DNA of 64,000 nt from Bacillota bacterium (GTDB lineage Bacteria; Bacillota; Clostridia; Christensenellales; CAG-138), in the NCBI GenBank assembly GCA_023459335.1, contig JAEWUO010000028.1, positions 1-64,000 of the forward strand. The letters run 5' to 3'. A model generated the notes under the pieces. The model saw nothing but the letters and a program-made list of their open reading frames with translations, searched no databases and was not told the origin of the DNA. Shown here piece by piece: positions 51,963-60,722 of the stretch. The position numbers were made by a program, and so were the translations under genes. How positions within the stretch are numbered: position 1 is the stretch's first letter; the number at the start of each line of letters is the position of its first letter.

Positions 51963-52133
51963 TCAATACTTGCGTTTTCTGGCGGCCTCCGCCTTCTTCT
52001 TGCGCTTCACGCTGGGCTTTTCATAATGCTCGCGACGACGGACCTCTGCCAAGACGCCGCTGCGCGCGCATTTGCGTTTGAATCGTTTCAGAGCGCTTTC
52101 CAGGGACTCGTTTTCACCTACGCGAATTTCCAT
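51963..52133 (-). CDS. rpsU: small ribosomal subunit protein bS21
   Basis: A 56-residue basic protein matching bS21: EIRVGENESLESALKRFKRK, CARSGVLAEVRRREHYEKPS and a Lys/Arg-rich tail. ATG 52133 follows GGGGAGGG; the longer frame upstream covers the promoter and was dropped. It is a single-gene transcript with strong promoter and terminator. Confidence 0.96.
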   Translation of the reverse strand: MEIRVGENESLESALKRFKRKCARSGVLAEVRRREHYEKPSVKRKKKAEAARKRKY

Positions 52134-52188
52134 TTTCTTCCCTCCCCTCTTGGACGACTCTTCCTTCGTTCGGATGACGCTAAAAGTC

Positions 52189-52217
52189 ATTATAAGCGAG
52201 GCGCACATTGAAGTCAA
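52189..52217 (-). promoter_or_regulatory. promoter for rpsU
   Basis: On the minus strand TTGACT (52212-52217), 17-nt spacer, TATAAT (52189-52194). Confidence 0.85.
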
Positions 52218-52275
52218 CAGGTTTTTCCCTGCATGAAAATTGATGGAAATAATATGATATACAATATTGACCCTG

Positions 52276-52304
52276 TTGTTTCCTTATGTTGGTTATGTTA
52301 TACT
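52276..52304 (+). promoter_or_regulatory. promoter for the BMP-family nucleoside-binding lipoprotein
   Basis: TTGTTT (52276-52281), 17-nt spacer, TATACT (52299-52304), about 45 nt before the start codon. Confidence 0.7.
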
Positions 52305-52356
52305 GACTTCAGATTCTGCGCTTATACAAGCGCAAAAATAAGAGGGAGGAAAACTC

Positions 52357-53424
52357 ATGAAGAAAGTCTTCGCGATTCTTCTGACTCTGGCGATCATTCT
52401 GTCGTTCGCCGCATGCGCGCCAAAGGAAACCTATGAAATTGCATTGGTCACCGACGTTGGCAACATCGACGACCAGTCCTTCAACCAGGGCGCCTGGGAA
52501 GGCGTCAAGATGTATGCAGAAGCGAATGGTAAAACCTACAACTATTATCGTCCTTCTGAAGATTCAGACGAAGCCCGCGTCGAAGCGATGAAGACCGCCG
52601 TAGAAAAGGGCGCGAAAGTCATCGTATGCCCCGGCTATATGTTTGGTCCGTCTATCACGCAGGCGCAGGCGCTCTATCCGAAAGTCATGTTCCTCGGCAT
52701 CGACCTTACCACGGCCGATATTACCCCCGCAACTAACACCACGATCTGCTCGTATCAGGAAGAGATCGCGGGTTACTGCGCAGGTTATGCAGTCGTCAAA
52801 GAGGGCCTCACGAAGCTCGGCTTCTGCGGCGGCATGGCGGTTCCCGCCGTCATCCGTTATGGCTATGGTTTCGTGCAGGGCGCCAATGCGGCGGCTGTTG
52901 AAATGGGCAAGACCGCAGACGTCTCCATTAAGTACTGGTACGCCCAGTCTTTCGCGCCGAGCGATGAAATCAAAGTCAAAATGGACGGCTGGTATTCCGA
53001 TGGCACGGAAGCTGTGTTTGCCTGCGGCGGCGGTATCTTCATCTCGGTCGTCGCGGCGGCTGACGAAGCGTCTCCCAAGGGTTGGGTTGTCGGCGTCGAC
53101 TCCGACCAGGGTCACATCTCCGAACGTTTCCTGACTTCCGCCTACAAAGAACTGCCGAACACCACGGCCGGTTACCTGCAGAAGCTTTATGACAACAACG
53201 GTACATGGCCCGCGGATCTCGCCGGTCAGCAGGTTGTTCTCGGAGCCTCCACCAAGTCGGTGGGCATTCCGACAGCCGACGCGTCCTGGAGATTCACCAC
53301 CTTTACCGTCGCGGAATATGAAGCTCTCTATGCCAAGATCCTTGACGGCTCGCTCGTCATCGACGGAAGCTTCGATCCCACGGTCACACCGAAAGTCGAT
53401 ATCGCGGTCGACTACATGAGCTAA
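52357..53424 (+). CDS. BMP-family substrate-binding lipoprotein (nucleoside ABC importer)
   Basis: A 355-residue lipoprotein: signal peptide with lipobox FAAC, then a BMP/PnrA-like type I periplasmic-binding fold starting EIALVTDVGNIDDQSFNQGAWEG, with the conserved DDQSFNQ and GVDSDQ motifs. Characterised members bind purine or pyrimidine nucleosides and feed NupABC-type transporters, which agrees with the three ABC genes that follow. A terminator between this gene and the ATPase, with a new promoter, would allow the binding protein to be made in excess. Confidence 0.93.
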   Translation: MKKVFAILLTLAIILSFAACAPKETYEIALVTDVGNIDDQSFNQGAWEGVKMYAEANGKTYNYYRPSEDSDEARVEAMKTAVEKGAKVIVCPGYMFGPSITQAQALYPKVMFLGIDLTTADITPATNTTICSYQEEIAGYCAGYAVVKEGLTKLGFCGGMAVPAVIRYGYGFVQGANAAAVEMGKTADVSIKYWYAQSFAPSDEIKVKMDGWYSDGTEAVFACGGGIFISVVAAADEASPKGWVVGVDSDQGHISERFLTSAYKELPNTTAGYLQKLYDNNGTWPADLAGQQVVLGASTKSVGIPTADASWRFTTFTVAEYEALYAKILDGSLVIDGSFDPTVTPKVDIAVDYMS

Positions 53425-53440
53425 CATTCCCATCGTTATT

Positions 53441-53470
53441 AAGGGGCCGGGTTTATGCCTGGCCCCTTTT
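53441..53470 (+). terminator. terminator after the binding-protein gene
   Basis: AAGGGGCC and GGCCCCTT stem around a 14-nt loop, ending in TTTT. Confidence 0.8.
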
Positions 53471-53496
53471 CATCAATTCAGGAAGTTTGGTATAAT
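53468..53496 (+). promoter_or_regulatory. promoter for the nucleoside ABC ATPase-permease operon
   Basis: TTTCAT (53468-53473), 17-nt spacer, TGG-extended TATAAT (53491-53496). Confidence 0.6.
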
Positions 53497-53528
53497 AGAT
53501 TAAGTCTGACGGGAAGGGATTTGATCCA

Positions 53529-55136
53529 ATGGGAGATTATGTCATCGAAATGCTGAACATCACGAAAGAGTTCCCCGGCGTCCGCGCGAACGACGATATC
53601 ACGCTTCGCCTCAAACGCGGAGAAATCCACGCGCTGCTCGGTGAAAACGGCGCCGGAAAATCGACCCTGATGAGCGTGCTCTTCGGACTTTATCAGCCGG
53701 AAAGCGGCGTAATCAAAAAAAACGGCGAAGTGGTTCATATCAAGGATCCCAACGATGCGAACGCCCTGAATATCGGCATGGTGCATCAGCATTTCAAGCT
53801 CGTTGAGATATTCACGGTGCTGGATAACATCATACTTGGCGTCGAGCCGAGCAAAATGGGTTTTTTGAAGAAGAAAGAAGCACGTAAAAGGGTCGTCGAG
53901 CTCAGCGAACGCTATGGCTTGAAGATCGACCCTGACGCTCCGATCGAGGATATTTCGGTCGGTATGCAGCAGCGCGTTGAAATATTGAAAATGCTTTACC
54001 GCGACAACGATATCCTGATCTTCGACGAACCCACCGCGGTGCTCACCCCCCAGGAGATCGACGAGCTCATGCATATCATGCGTTCTTTTGCCGCGGAAGG
54101 AAAGTCGATCCTCTTCATCACGCATAAATTAAATGAAATCATGGCCGTCGCGGACCGCTGCACCGTCCTTCGCAAGGGCAAATGCATCGGCACCGTCGAC
54201 GTGAAGGACACGGATAAAGTCAAACTCAGCCGTATGATGGTCGGACGCGACGTGGACTTCATCGTCGAGAAGGACGACGCTACCCCCGGCGACACCGTCC
54301 TGAAAATCGCGCACCTGACCGTTCCCAGCAAGGCGCATAAGAACAACGCCGTAAAAAATGTTTCCTTCAGCGTCCACGCGGGTGAAATCGTATGCCTCGC
54401 CGGAATCGAAGGAAACGGGCAAACGGAATTTGTATACGCACTGACCGGACTCGAAAAGCCATCCGCAGGAACCGTCACGCTCAAGGACAAAGCGATCCTT
54501 CGTATCGGCGGTAAGCGTGAAAAGCAGGCCGCCTCCGAGTTTCACAAGGCAAAAACGGTTCACATGTCGATTCGCAATCGGAGTATACTCGGCATGAGCC
54601 ATATTCCGGAAGACCGTCAGAAATACGGTCTGGTATTGGATTACAGTCTCGAAGAGAATCTGGTGCTGCAGCGCTACTGGCAGCCCGAATTTCAAAACCG
54701 CGGGTTCATTCGGAAAGATAAGGTGCGCGAATATGCCGAACGGCTGATCCTGCAATACGACATCCGCAGCGGGCAGGGCGCGGTCACCCCCGCTCGCAGC
54801 ATGTCCGGCGGAAATCAGCAAAAGGCGATCGTCGCACGCGAGATCGACAAAAATCCGGATCTGCTCGTCGCCGTTCAGCCGACCCGCGGACTGGATGTCG
54901 GCGCGATCGAATACATACACCATCAATTGATCTCCGCGCGCGATCACGGGAAAGCCGTGCTCCTCGTCAGTCTCGAGCTTGAAGAGGTAATGAATGTTTC
55001 CGACCGTATTCTCGTGATGTATGAAGGCGAGATCGTCGGTGAATTCGACCCGAAATCCATCACCGTTCAGGAACTCGGCCTTTATATGGCAGGCGCCAAA
55101 CGTCAATCCAGCGAAAGCGAGGAATACAGCGCATGA
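53529..55136 (+). CDS. nucleoside ABC importer, double ATPase subunit
   Basis: A 535-residue protein with two ABC ATPase domains in tandem, as in NupA/YufO and sugar RbsA proteins. The first has a full Walker A (GENGAGKST), signature SVGMQQRVEI and Walker B ILIFDEPTAVL. The second has the degenerate Walker A GIEGNGQTE and signature SGGNQQK followed by QPTRGLDVG, which is normal for this family. It powers nucleoside uptake through the two permeases. It overlaps the next gene by four bases. Confidence 0.94.
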   Translation: MGDYVIEMLNITKEFPGVRANDDITLRLKRGEIHALLGENGAGKSTLMSVLFGLYQPESGVIKKNGEVVHIKDPNDANALNIGMVHQHFKLVEIFTVLDNIILGVEPSKMGFLKKKEARKRVVELSERYGLKIDPDAPIEDISVGMQQRVEILKMLYRDNDILIFDEPTAVLTPQEIDELMHIMRSFAAEGKSILFITHKLNEIMAVADRCTVLRKGKCIGTVDVKDTDKVKLSRMMVGRDVDFIVEKDDATPGDTVLKIAHLTVPSKAHKNNAVKNVSFSVHAGEIVCLAGIEGNGQTEFVYALTGLEKPSAGTVTLKDKAILRIGGKREKQAASEFHKAKTVHMSIRNRSILGMSHIPEDRQKYGLVLDYSLEENLVLQRYWQPEFQNRGFIRKDKVREYAERLILQYDIRSGQGAVTPARSMSGGNQQKAIVAREIDKNPDLLVAVQPTRGLDVGAIEYIHHQLISARDHGKAVLLVSLELEEVMNVSDRILVMYEGEIVGEFDPKSITVQELGLYMAGAKRQSSESEEYSA

Positions 55137-56308
55137 AGCTAAAACATCTCTTTCGTAATTTCAGTGCGCAGAACGAAGGATTCCAGCGATTGCTTGCCAG
55201 CGTCGTTTCCATCGGATTCGGTCTGGTATTCGGGGCTATTCTTCTGTTGTGTTTCAACGCTCCTTATGCCGGTCAGGGATTCGTCTCTCTGATCTCCGCC
55301 GGATTCCGCTCCAGCGATAAATTCGCGAAGGTTTTATATCAGGCCGCTCCGCTGGTCATGACGGGCCTTTCCGTCGGATTCGCGTTCAAAACCGGTTTGT
55401 TCAACATCGGCGCGACGGGGCAATACACAGTGGGAGCCGCATTCGCGCTCATTGGTGCGATCGAACTGCAGCTTCCCTGGTATGTCTGCCTGCTGCTCGC
55501 AATGATCGGCGGCGCGATCTGGGGTGTCTTCCCGGGGCTCTTTAAGGCGCTGTTTAACGTGCACGAGGTCATCACTTCCATCATGTTCAACTGGATCGGT
55601 ATGTTCTCCGTCAACCTCGTCATCGTAAATCTGAGCCAGATGCTTGCCCGTGACTGGGGACTCGCGCAAATGGATCGCACCGCGCCGCTGGACGTTGCCA
55701 ATCCATCGGCGATTCTGCCAAAGCTTGGTTTGGACCGGCTCTTTGGTTCCAACTATATGAACATCGGTATTTTCATCGCGATCTTGTTCGCAATATTGAT
55801 GTACATTGTCCTGAATAAAACGATTTTCGGCTACGAACAGAAAGCCTGCGGATTCAACCGCAATGCGAGTGAGTACGCAGGGATCAACTCAAAGCGCAGT
55901 ATCATTCTTTCCATGGTGATCGCAGGCGCGCTGTCCGGTCTCGGCGGCGGTTTATATTACCTCGCCGGAACGGGCCAGTATTCACTGTTGAAAGCCCTTG
56001 TATCGATGGGATTCAACGGAATCCCCGTCGCGCTGCTCGCTTCGTCCAACCCGATCGCCACGATCTTCTCCGCGCTGTTCATCTCCTATATTCAGGTGGG
56101 CGGCGATTCTATGCAGCCGGAGTTCGTACGCGAGATCATCGATATTATCGTATCGGTCATCATCTATCTCTCCGCATTTTCCTTGCTGATGCGTTCCGTT
56201 ATTGCCAAGTGGCTCGCGCCGAAAAAAAAGGATTTGAGTTTAGAGCCTGCATCCGCGGCTGAAGCTGCTTCCGAAAATTCTGCCGAAAGCGAGGCAAAAA
56301 AATCATGA
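55133..56308 (+). CDS. nucleoside ABC importer, permease subunit 1
   Basis: A 391-residue membrane protein of the BPD_transp_2 (RbsC-like) family with about nine hydrophobic helices, a GLFNIGATGQY motif near residue 85 and a late GFNGIPVALLASSNPIATIFSALF segment. The C-terminal 35 residues are a hydrophilic Ala/Glu/Ser tail. It pairs with the following permease (YufP/NupB type). Start and stop both overlap neighbours by four bases. Confidence 0.92.
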   Translation: MKLKHLFRNFSAQNEGFQRLLASVVSIGFGLVFGAILLLCFNAPYAGQGFVSLISAGFRSSDKFAKVLYQAAPLVMTGLSVGFAFKTGLFNIGATGQYTVGAAFALIGAIELQLPWYVCLLLAMIGGAIWGVFPGLFKALFNVHEVITSIMFNWIGMFSVNLVIVNLSQMLARDWGLAQMDRTAPLDVANPSAILPKLGLDRLFGSNYMNIGIFIAILFAILMYIVLNKTIFGYEQKACGFNRNASEYAGINSKRSIILSMVIAGALSGLGGGLYYLAGTGQYSLLKALVSMGFNGIPVALLASSNPIATIFSALFISYIQVGGDSMQPEFVREIIDIIVSVIIYLSAFSLLMRSVIAKWLAPKKKDLSLEPASAAEAASENSAESEAKKS

Positions 56309-57294
56309 GAATCCTATCCGATATTCTCAGCGCTACGATCCTGTTTGCCGTTCCTCTTCTGCTGGTTGCCCTTGGCGGCATGTTCAGTGAGAGAAGCGGA
56401 ATCATCAACATCGCGCTGGAAGGCATTATGGTCATCGGCGCGCTCTTTGCCTGCCTGACGCTTCGTACGCTAGACATGCATACGTCCATCGGCCAGAACG
56501 CGCCGCAGCTAGGTATGCTGATCGCCATTCTGGTCGCCGCGTTTTCCGGCGCAGCCTTTTCTCTGCTGCTCGCGTTCGCATCCGTCAGCTTGAAAGCCGA
56601 CCAAACAATCGGCGGAACCGCGCTGAATATGATGGCTCCAGCTCTTGCGATCGCCGTCACCTGGGCGGTTCAGGGACAGGGCCAAACGAACATCATCATC
56701 CCGACGTGGACGCGCATCACGCAGGAAACGCTGGGCGTCGCTGTAAAAGACACATTTTTGCAGAATCTCATTTTTAAAAGCTTTTACCAGACCGCGATCT
56801 GGGCGATTCTGCTGTTTGTCGCCGCCTCGGTGATCCTCTATAAAACGCGGTTCGGCCTGCGCCTTCGCGCGTGCGGCGAGCATCCGCAGGCAGCGGATTC
56901 CGTCGGCATCAATGTCTATCGCATGCGCTACTCCGGCGTGATCATATCCGGTATCCTCGGCGGTGTCGGCGGCCTGGCCTACACGGTTGCGGCGGGATCG
57001 ACCTTTCAATCCTCCGTCGCCGGTTACGGCTTCCTCGCTCTGGCCGTCATGATATTCGGCAACTGGAAACCCTGGAATATTCTCGGTGCGTCGCTGTTTT
57101 TCGCGCTCTTTAAAATCATCGGCTCTTATTCCAGCAGCATCCCGTTTCTGCCGAGTTTCGACCGGATCAACCAGAGCGAAAATCTTTATCTGATGATACC
57201 TTATGTCGTAACGATGATCCTTCTGATTCTTACGAGCAGGAAGTCCCGCGCGCCGAAAGCCGAAGGCATCCCTTACGATAAAGGCCGCCGCTGA
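56305..57294 (+). CDS. nucleoside ABC importer, permease subunit 2
   Basis: A 329-residue membrane protein of the same family, shorter than its partner, with the SGIINIALEGIMVIGA motif near residue 31 and about nine helices, ending GSYSSSIPFLPSF and a basic tail. It corresponds to YufQ/NupC. It is the last gene before a hairpin terminator, completing a four-gene nucleoside uptake locus. Confidence 0.92.
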   Translation: MRILSDILSATILFAVPLLLVALGGMFSERSGIINIALEGIMVIGALFACLTLRTLDMHTSIGQNAPQLGMLIAILVAAFSGAAFSLLLAFASVSLKADQTIGGTALNMMAPALAIAVTWAVQGQGQTNIIIPTWTRITQETLGVAVKDTFLQNLIFKSFYQTAIWAILLFVAASVILYKTRFGLRLRACGEHPQAADSVGINVYRMRYSGVIISGILGGVGGLAYTVAAGSTFQSSVAGYGFLALAVMIFGNWKPWNILGASLFFALFKIIGSYSSSIPFLPSFDRINQSENLYLMIPYVVTMILLILTSRKSRAPKAEGIPYDKGRR

Positions 57295-57328
57295 TCTTTT
57301 CGGAAATTGATCCGTCTGAACATGTGGG

Positions 57329-57361
57329 CGCCGCGTCGGAACGCATTCGCCGCGGCGTTTT
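57329..57361 (+). terminator. terminator of the nucleoside ABC operon
   Basis: CGCCGCG (57329-57335) pairs with CGCGGCG (57351-57357) and is followed by TTTT and a pyrimidine-rich stretch. Confidence 0.7.
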
Positions 57362-57406
57362 CCTCTTGTTTTCGATCTCTCGAATACGACACATTCCGGA
57401 GGCAAT

Positions 57407-58048
57407 ATGGCAAAGCTTTATTTCCGCTATGGCGCAATGGGTTCGAGCAAGACCGCCAATGCGATCATGGTATGGTATAACTATCAGGAGCGCTGCAAGA
57501 AGGCGCTGCTGGTCAAACCCGGCGTGGATACGCGGGACGGCGTTTACGCGATCCGCTCGCGCAGCGGGCTGGTCGCAAACTGCATCCTCTTCGATCAGAT
57601 CGACTGGGACGCGGTGCGCGCGCGCGAATACGACTGCCTGATCATCGACGAAGCGCAGTTTCTCTCCACCGAACAGGTGGACATGCTGCTCCCCATCGTC
57701 GACGAATACGACGTGCCCGTCATTTGCTACGGGCTTAAAACGGATTTTCGCGGCGAGTTCTTCCCCGGCAGCGCGAGATTGCTCGCGCGCGCGGATACGA
57801 TCGAGGAAGTCAAGACCATCTGCTGGTGCGGCAAGAAAGCGACGAACAACGCGCGCCTCGACGGGTTGGGCGGCATCACCAAGGTCGGCGAGCAAGTCGT
57901 GCTCGGCGCGGGCGACAAGTATATCGGCCTTTGCCGCAAGCACTGGATGATCGGCGATCCCGGGCCGGGCCTTCGCGCGGAAGACCTCGCAAACGGCGCG
58001 GTTCCCGGCGTCTGCAGCCGCGCGGAAGAAGACGACGATGAGGACTGA
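57407..58048 (+). CDS. tdk: thymidine kinase, type II
   Basis: A 213-residue enzyme phosphorylating thymidine for salvage. The P-loop is GAMGSSKTANAIM near residue 7, the catalytic Glu lies in IIDEAQF near residue 85, and the zinc-binding lasso has CWCGKKATNNAR and later GLCRKHW. It ends with an acidic tail. GGAGGC precedes the ATG. The nucleoside importer just upstream suggests a shared salvage role. Confidence 0.93.
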   Translation: MAKLYFRYGAMGSSKTANAIMVWYNYQERCKKALLVKPGVDTRDGVYAIRSRSGLVANCILFDQIDWDAVRAREYDCLIIDEAQFLSTEQVDMLLPIVDEYDVPVICYGLKTDFRGEFFPGSARLLARADTIEEVKTICWCGKKATNNARLDGLGGITKVGEQVVLGAGDKYIGLCRKHWMIGDPGPGLRAEDLANGAVPGVCSRAEEDDDED

Positions 58049-58057
58049 TAACGCACA

Positions 58058-58456
58058 ATGAAGTTTTATGTGGCCAGCGGCGTGCCCAACGCCGAGAAGG
58101 TTCAGCGCGCAGCCGCCGTGCTGACGGCTGCGGGACACGAGCGCACCTATGACTGGACGCGGCACGGGGACGTATCAAAAACGCCGCCGGAACGCAAACG
58201 CGAGGTCGCCGGGCTGGAAGCGCGCGGCGTCGCCGAGGCTCAGCTCGTCGTGCTGCTCCTGCCTGGACGTTTCGGCACGCACGCGGAACTGGGCGTGGCT
58301 TTGGCGACCAGCGCGAACAAACGCATCCTGCTCTGGTCGGAGTCGAGCGCGCCGTTCGACGGGGCGGAAGGTTTCTGCGTGTTTTACCACCACCCCGCCG
58401 TGGAGCGCATCGTCTGCCCGTTTGACGAGCTGCTGACCCGTCTTTCCACACTCTAA
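58058..58456 (+). CDS. nucleoside 2-deoxyribosyltransferase-like protein
   Basis: A 132-residue protein with the fold pattern of the nucleoside 2-deoxyribosyltransferase family: N-terminal MKFYVASGVPNAEKVQ, a middle EAQLVVLLLPGRFGTHAELGVALATSANKRILLW segment containing the family's G-x-x-x-E-x-G active-site glutamate, and a late hydrophobic strand. Such proteins swap bases between deoxyribosides or cleave nucleotides. It starts 9 nt after tdk, so a pyrimidine or purine salvage role is likely though not proven; many short family members act on other nucleotides. Confidence 0.7.
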   Translation: MKFYVASGVPNAEKVQRAAAVLTAAGHERTYDWTRHGDVSKTPPERKREVAGLEARGVAEAQLVVLLLPGRFGTHAELGVALATSANKRILLWSESSAPFDGAEGFCVFYHHPAVERIVCPFDELLTRLSTL

Positions 58457-58466
58457 GGAGAATTCA

Positions 58467-59606
58467 TTGTCAAACTCGGATCACAAGTTCACCGTATTGC
58501 ATCTGACCGACTACGGCGCGCCGTACGAGGGCAACTTCGTCGCGTCCCTGCGCGCGCTGGAAAGCCGTCTGCGTAAAGAAGGCGGCGGCATGACATACGT
58601 TTTCCCGCGCCGCTCCGGCTCCGTGCCGTGGACGCAGCGCATGATGCAAACGCAGAACAACGTTTCTCTGATCGAACGGGACGACTTTTTCGGCTACGCG
58701 CGGCAGATCCGCAGCCTGCTGAAGGAAACGAACGCGGCGATCCTTCACGAACATTTTATTCACTACAAACAGAAAATTGCCGCGCTGCTCGCCGCGAAAA
58801 CCTGCGGACATCCGGTGAAGACCGTTTTGCACCTGCACAACCACATCGATCTGCCCCGCTCTTCTCTGCTTCGGCTCCCGCATATGCTCTATTTCCGCAG
58901 TGTGTCACGGTTCGTCTGCTGCAGCCGCTCGGTCGCGGCGCACCTGATCGCGGACGGAATCGCGCCGGAGCGCGTCGCCGTCGCGGAGAACGCCATCGCG
59001 TTTGAGCGGCTGGATGCGTTCGATCCGGCCGCGCGCGCATCCCTTGGTCTTTCCGCGGATGCGAAGCTCGCGCTGTTATTCGGTTACAATTTTGAAGTAA
59101 AGGGCGTGGATCTCGCGGTGGAAGCCGTCCGCTCGTTCCGCGAGCGAACCGGTATCCCGCTGATTCTTGCGGTTGCTCTTTCTTCGCGCCGCGAAGAAGC
59201 GCGCGAAAAGATCTGCGCGCAGCTGGGCCTGCCCGCTCTGCCGGGCTGGATCTTGCTCCTCCCCCCGCGCGAGGACGTCGCGTCGTATTACCGCATGGCG
59301 GACATATTCCTTTCCCCCAGCCGGCAGGAGGGGTTCTGCTACGCGCTCATAGAGGCTGCATACTGTGAAACGCCGGTGCTTGCCAGTGCGATCGACGCGC
59401 AGAAGGACCTTGCCCTGCCGCAGGAAGCGTTCTTTCCGCCGCAGGACGCGATGGCTCTCTCCTCGGCGATCGAACGCACGCTGAGGGAGGCGCAAACGGC
59501 GGAACGCGCGGCAAGGCTGGCTTCGGCGAAACGGCGCGTGATCGAAACATACTCGCTCTCGCGGTGGGCGGAGCGCGTTACGAAAGTCTATCGCGGGCTT
59601 CTCTGA
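58467..59606 (+). CDS. glycosyltransferase, GT4-like (GT-B fold)
   Basis: A 379-residue cytosolic glycosyltransferase. The N-terminal domain (VLHLTDYGAPYEGNFVASLRALE) and HEHFIHY fit an acceptor-binding fold; the C-terminal half has LFGYNFEVKGVDLAVEAV and the donor-binding ADIFLSPSRQEGFCYALIEAAYCETPVLAS with the E-x(7)-E motif of GT4 enzymes. It starts with TTG at 58467, six bases after AAGGAG. It may make an envelope glycan or glycolipid. It is co-directional with tdk and the deoxyribosyltransferase-like gene, but functional linkage is unclear. Confidence 0.85.
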   Translation: MSNSDHKFTVLHLTDYGAPYEGNFVASLRALESRLRKEGGGMTYVFPRRSGSVPWTQRMMQTQNNVSLIERDDFFGYARQIRSLLKETNAAILHEHFIHYKQKIAALLAAKTCGHPVKTVLHLHNHIDLPRSSLLRLPHMLYFRSVSRFVCCSRSVAAHLIADGIAPERVAVAENAIAFERLDAFDPAARASLGLSADAKLALLFGYNFEVKGVDLAVEAVRSFRERTGIPLILAVALSSRREEAREKICAQLGLPALPGWILLLPPREDVASYYRMADIFLSPSRQEGFCYALIEAAYCETPVLASAIDAQKDLALPQEAFFPPQDAMALSSAIERTLREAQTAERAARLASAKRRVIETYSLSRWAERVTKVYRGLL

Positions 59607-59648
59607 AAACCGCCGTGTAAAAACGCCGGAAGTTCATGGAATTCGGGG

Positions 59649-59677
59649 TTGACACCACCTTGTCCGTTTGTTAAACT
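59649..59677 (+). promoter_or_regulatory. promoter of the rplM-rpsI operon
   Basis: TTGACA (59649-59654), 17-nt spacer, TAAACT (59672-59677). Confidence 0.75.
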
Positions 59678-59683
59678 AATCGG

Positions 59684-59771
59684 TGTGCCATTGGGTCGAG
59701 TACTGCCACAGCCCCGGGAGTGTGCGCTCAAGAACACAACGGAATTGAAATTGATTGATGGAGGAATCGCC
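59684..59771 (+). promoter_or_regulatory. 5' leader of rplM, possible ribosomal-protein L13 leader
   Basis: About 88 nt of untranslated leader lie between the promoter and rplM. It contains GC-rich blocks (GCCACAGCC, CCCGGGAG, GTGTGCGC) able to form structure. L13-binding leaders are known before rplM in Firmicutes; I cannot fold or search it here, so assignment is tentative. Confidence 0.35.
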
Positions 59772-60203
59772 ATGAAATCCTATATGGCAAAGGGCGAAAC
59801 CGTCGAGCGCAACTGGTACGTCGTGGATGCACAAGACATGGTATTAGGCCGTCTTTCGTCCCAGGTAGCAGCCATTCTCAGAGGGAAGCATAAGCCCATA
59901 TACACCCCGCATGTCGACACAGGCGATCATGTGATCATCGTCAACGCGGGCAAAGTCCGCCTGACCGGCAGAAAACTGGACCAAAAGAAGTACATCCACC
60001 ACACCGGTTATCCAGGCGGCATCCGCGAGGTCAGCTACCGTACGCTGCTCGCCACCAAGCCGGAGTTCGCCGTCTATGAGGCGATTCGCCGCATGATGCC
60101 GAAAGGCCCGCTCGGCGACAAGATGCTCAAGAAGGTCCGCATCTACGCGGGTCCCGAGCATAAAAACACCGCGCAGCAACCGCAGCCGCTTACGCTGAAG
60201 TAA
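59772..60203 (+). CDS. rplM: large ribosomal subunit protein uL13
   Basis: A 143-residue protein with the L13 core: ERNWYVVDAQDMVLGRLSSQVA, HVDTGDHVIIVNAGKVRLTG, YHHTGYPGG-like YIHHTGYPGGIR, and MMPKGPLGDKMLKKVRIYAG. ATG 59772 follows GGAGG; a longer frame upstream covers the leader. Operon with rpsI, as nearly always. Confidence 0.97.
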   Translation: MKSYMAKGETVERNWYVVDAQDMVLGRLSSQVAAILRGKHKPIYTPHVDTGDHVIIVNAGKVRLTGRKLDQKKYIHHTGYPGGIREVSYRTLLATKPEFAVYEAIRRMMPKGPLGDKMLKKVRIYAGPEHKNTAQQPQPLTLK

Positions 60204-60221
60204 CGAGAGGAGACAAAGAAC

Positions 60222-60614
60222 ATGGCAAGTACGCAATACCTTGGCACCGGAAGACGGAAAAAGTCGATTGCCCGCGTTCGTTTGCTCCCCGGCAGCGGCA
60301 GCATCACGGTCAATAAGCGCGAGCTGGACGACTACTTTGGCATGGAAACGCTGAAGATGATCGTCCGCGCACCGCTCACTCTCACCGACACGCTCTCAAA
60401 GTTCGACGTGTTCGTCAACGTCTATGGCGGCGGTTATACCGGCCAGGCCGGCGCGATCCGTCACGGCATCGCCCGCGCGCTGCTCGTCGCGGAACCCGCC
60501 CTCCGCCCCGCTCTCAAGAAGGCCGGCTACCTCACGCGCGACCCGCGCATGAAGGAACGTAAAAAGTACGGTCTCCACGCGGCCCGCAGAGCGCCCCAGT
60601 TCAGCAAGAGGTAA
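60222..60614 (+). CDS. rpsI: small ribosomal subunit protein uS9
   Basis: A 130-residue protein with the S9 features: YLGTGRRKKSIARVRL at the N-terminus, GGGYTGQAGAIRHGIARALL and the C-terminal DPRMKERKKYGLHAARRAPQFSKR tail that reaches the P-site tRNA. GAGAGGAG lies before the ATG. Confidence 0.97.
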   Translation: MASTQYLGTGRRKKSIARVRLLPGSGSITVNKRELDDYFGMETLKMIVRAPLTLTDTLSKFDVFVNVYGGGYTGQAGAIRHGIARALLVAEPALRPALKKAGYLTRDPRMKERKKYGLHAARRAPQFSKR

Positions 60615-60646
60615 TCCCTCTTTCGGAATGTTTCTACGAACAAAAC

Positions 60647-60680
60647 AGTATCCCGCTCCACTCGGCGGGATACTTTTTTT
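60647..60680 (+). terminator. terminator of rplM-rpsI
   Basis: AGTATCCCGC pairs with GCGGGATACT, followed by a run of seven or more T. Confidence 0.9.
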
Positions 60681-60687
60681 ATGCGGT

Positions 60688-60716
60688 TTGCGGTTTGCGG
60701 TTTCAGGCGTTATAAT
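60688..60716 (+). promoter_or_regulatory. promoter placed for a leaderless transcript (membrane protein)
   Basis: TTGCGG (60688-60693), 17-nt spacer, perfect TATAAT (60711-60716), six bases, then ATG 60723. There is no ribosome-binding site. The -35 lies in a short GCGGTTT triplicate. Confidence 0.7.
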
Positions 60717-60722
60717 CTCATC

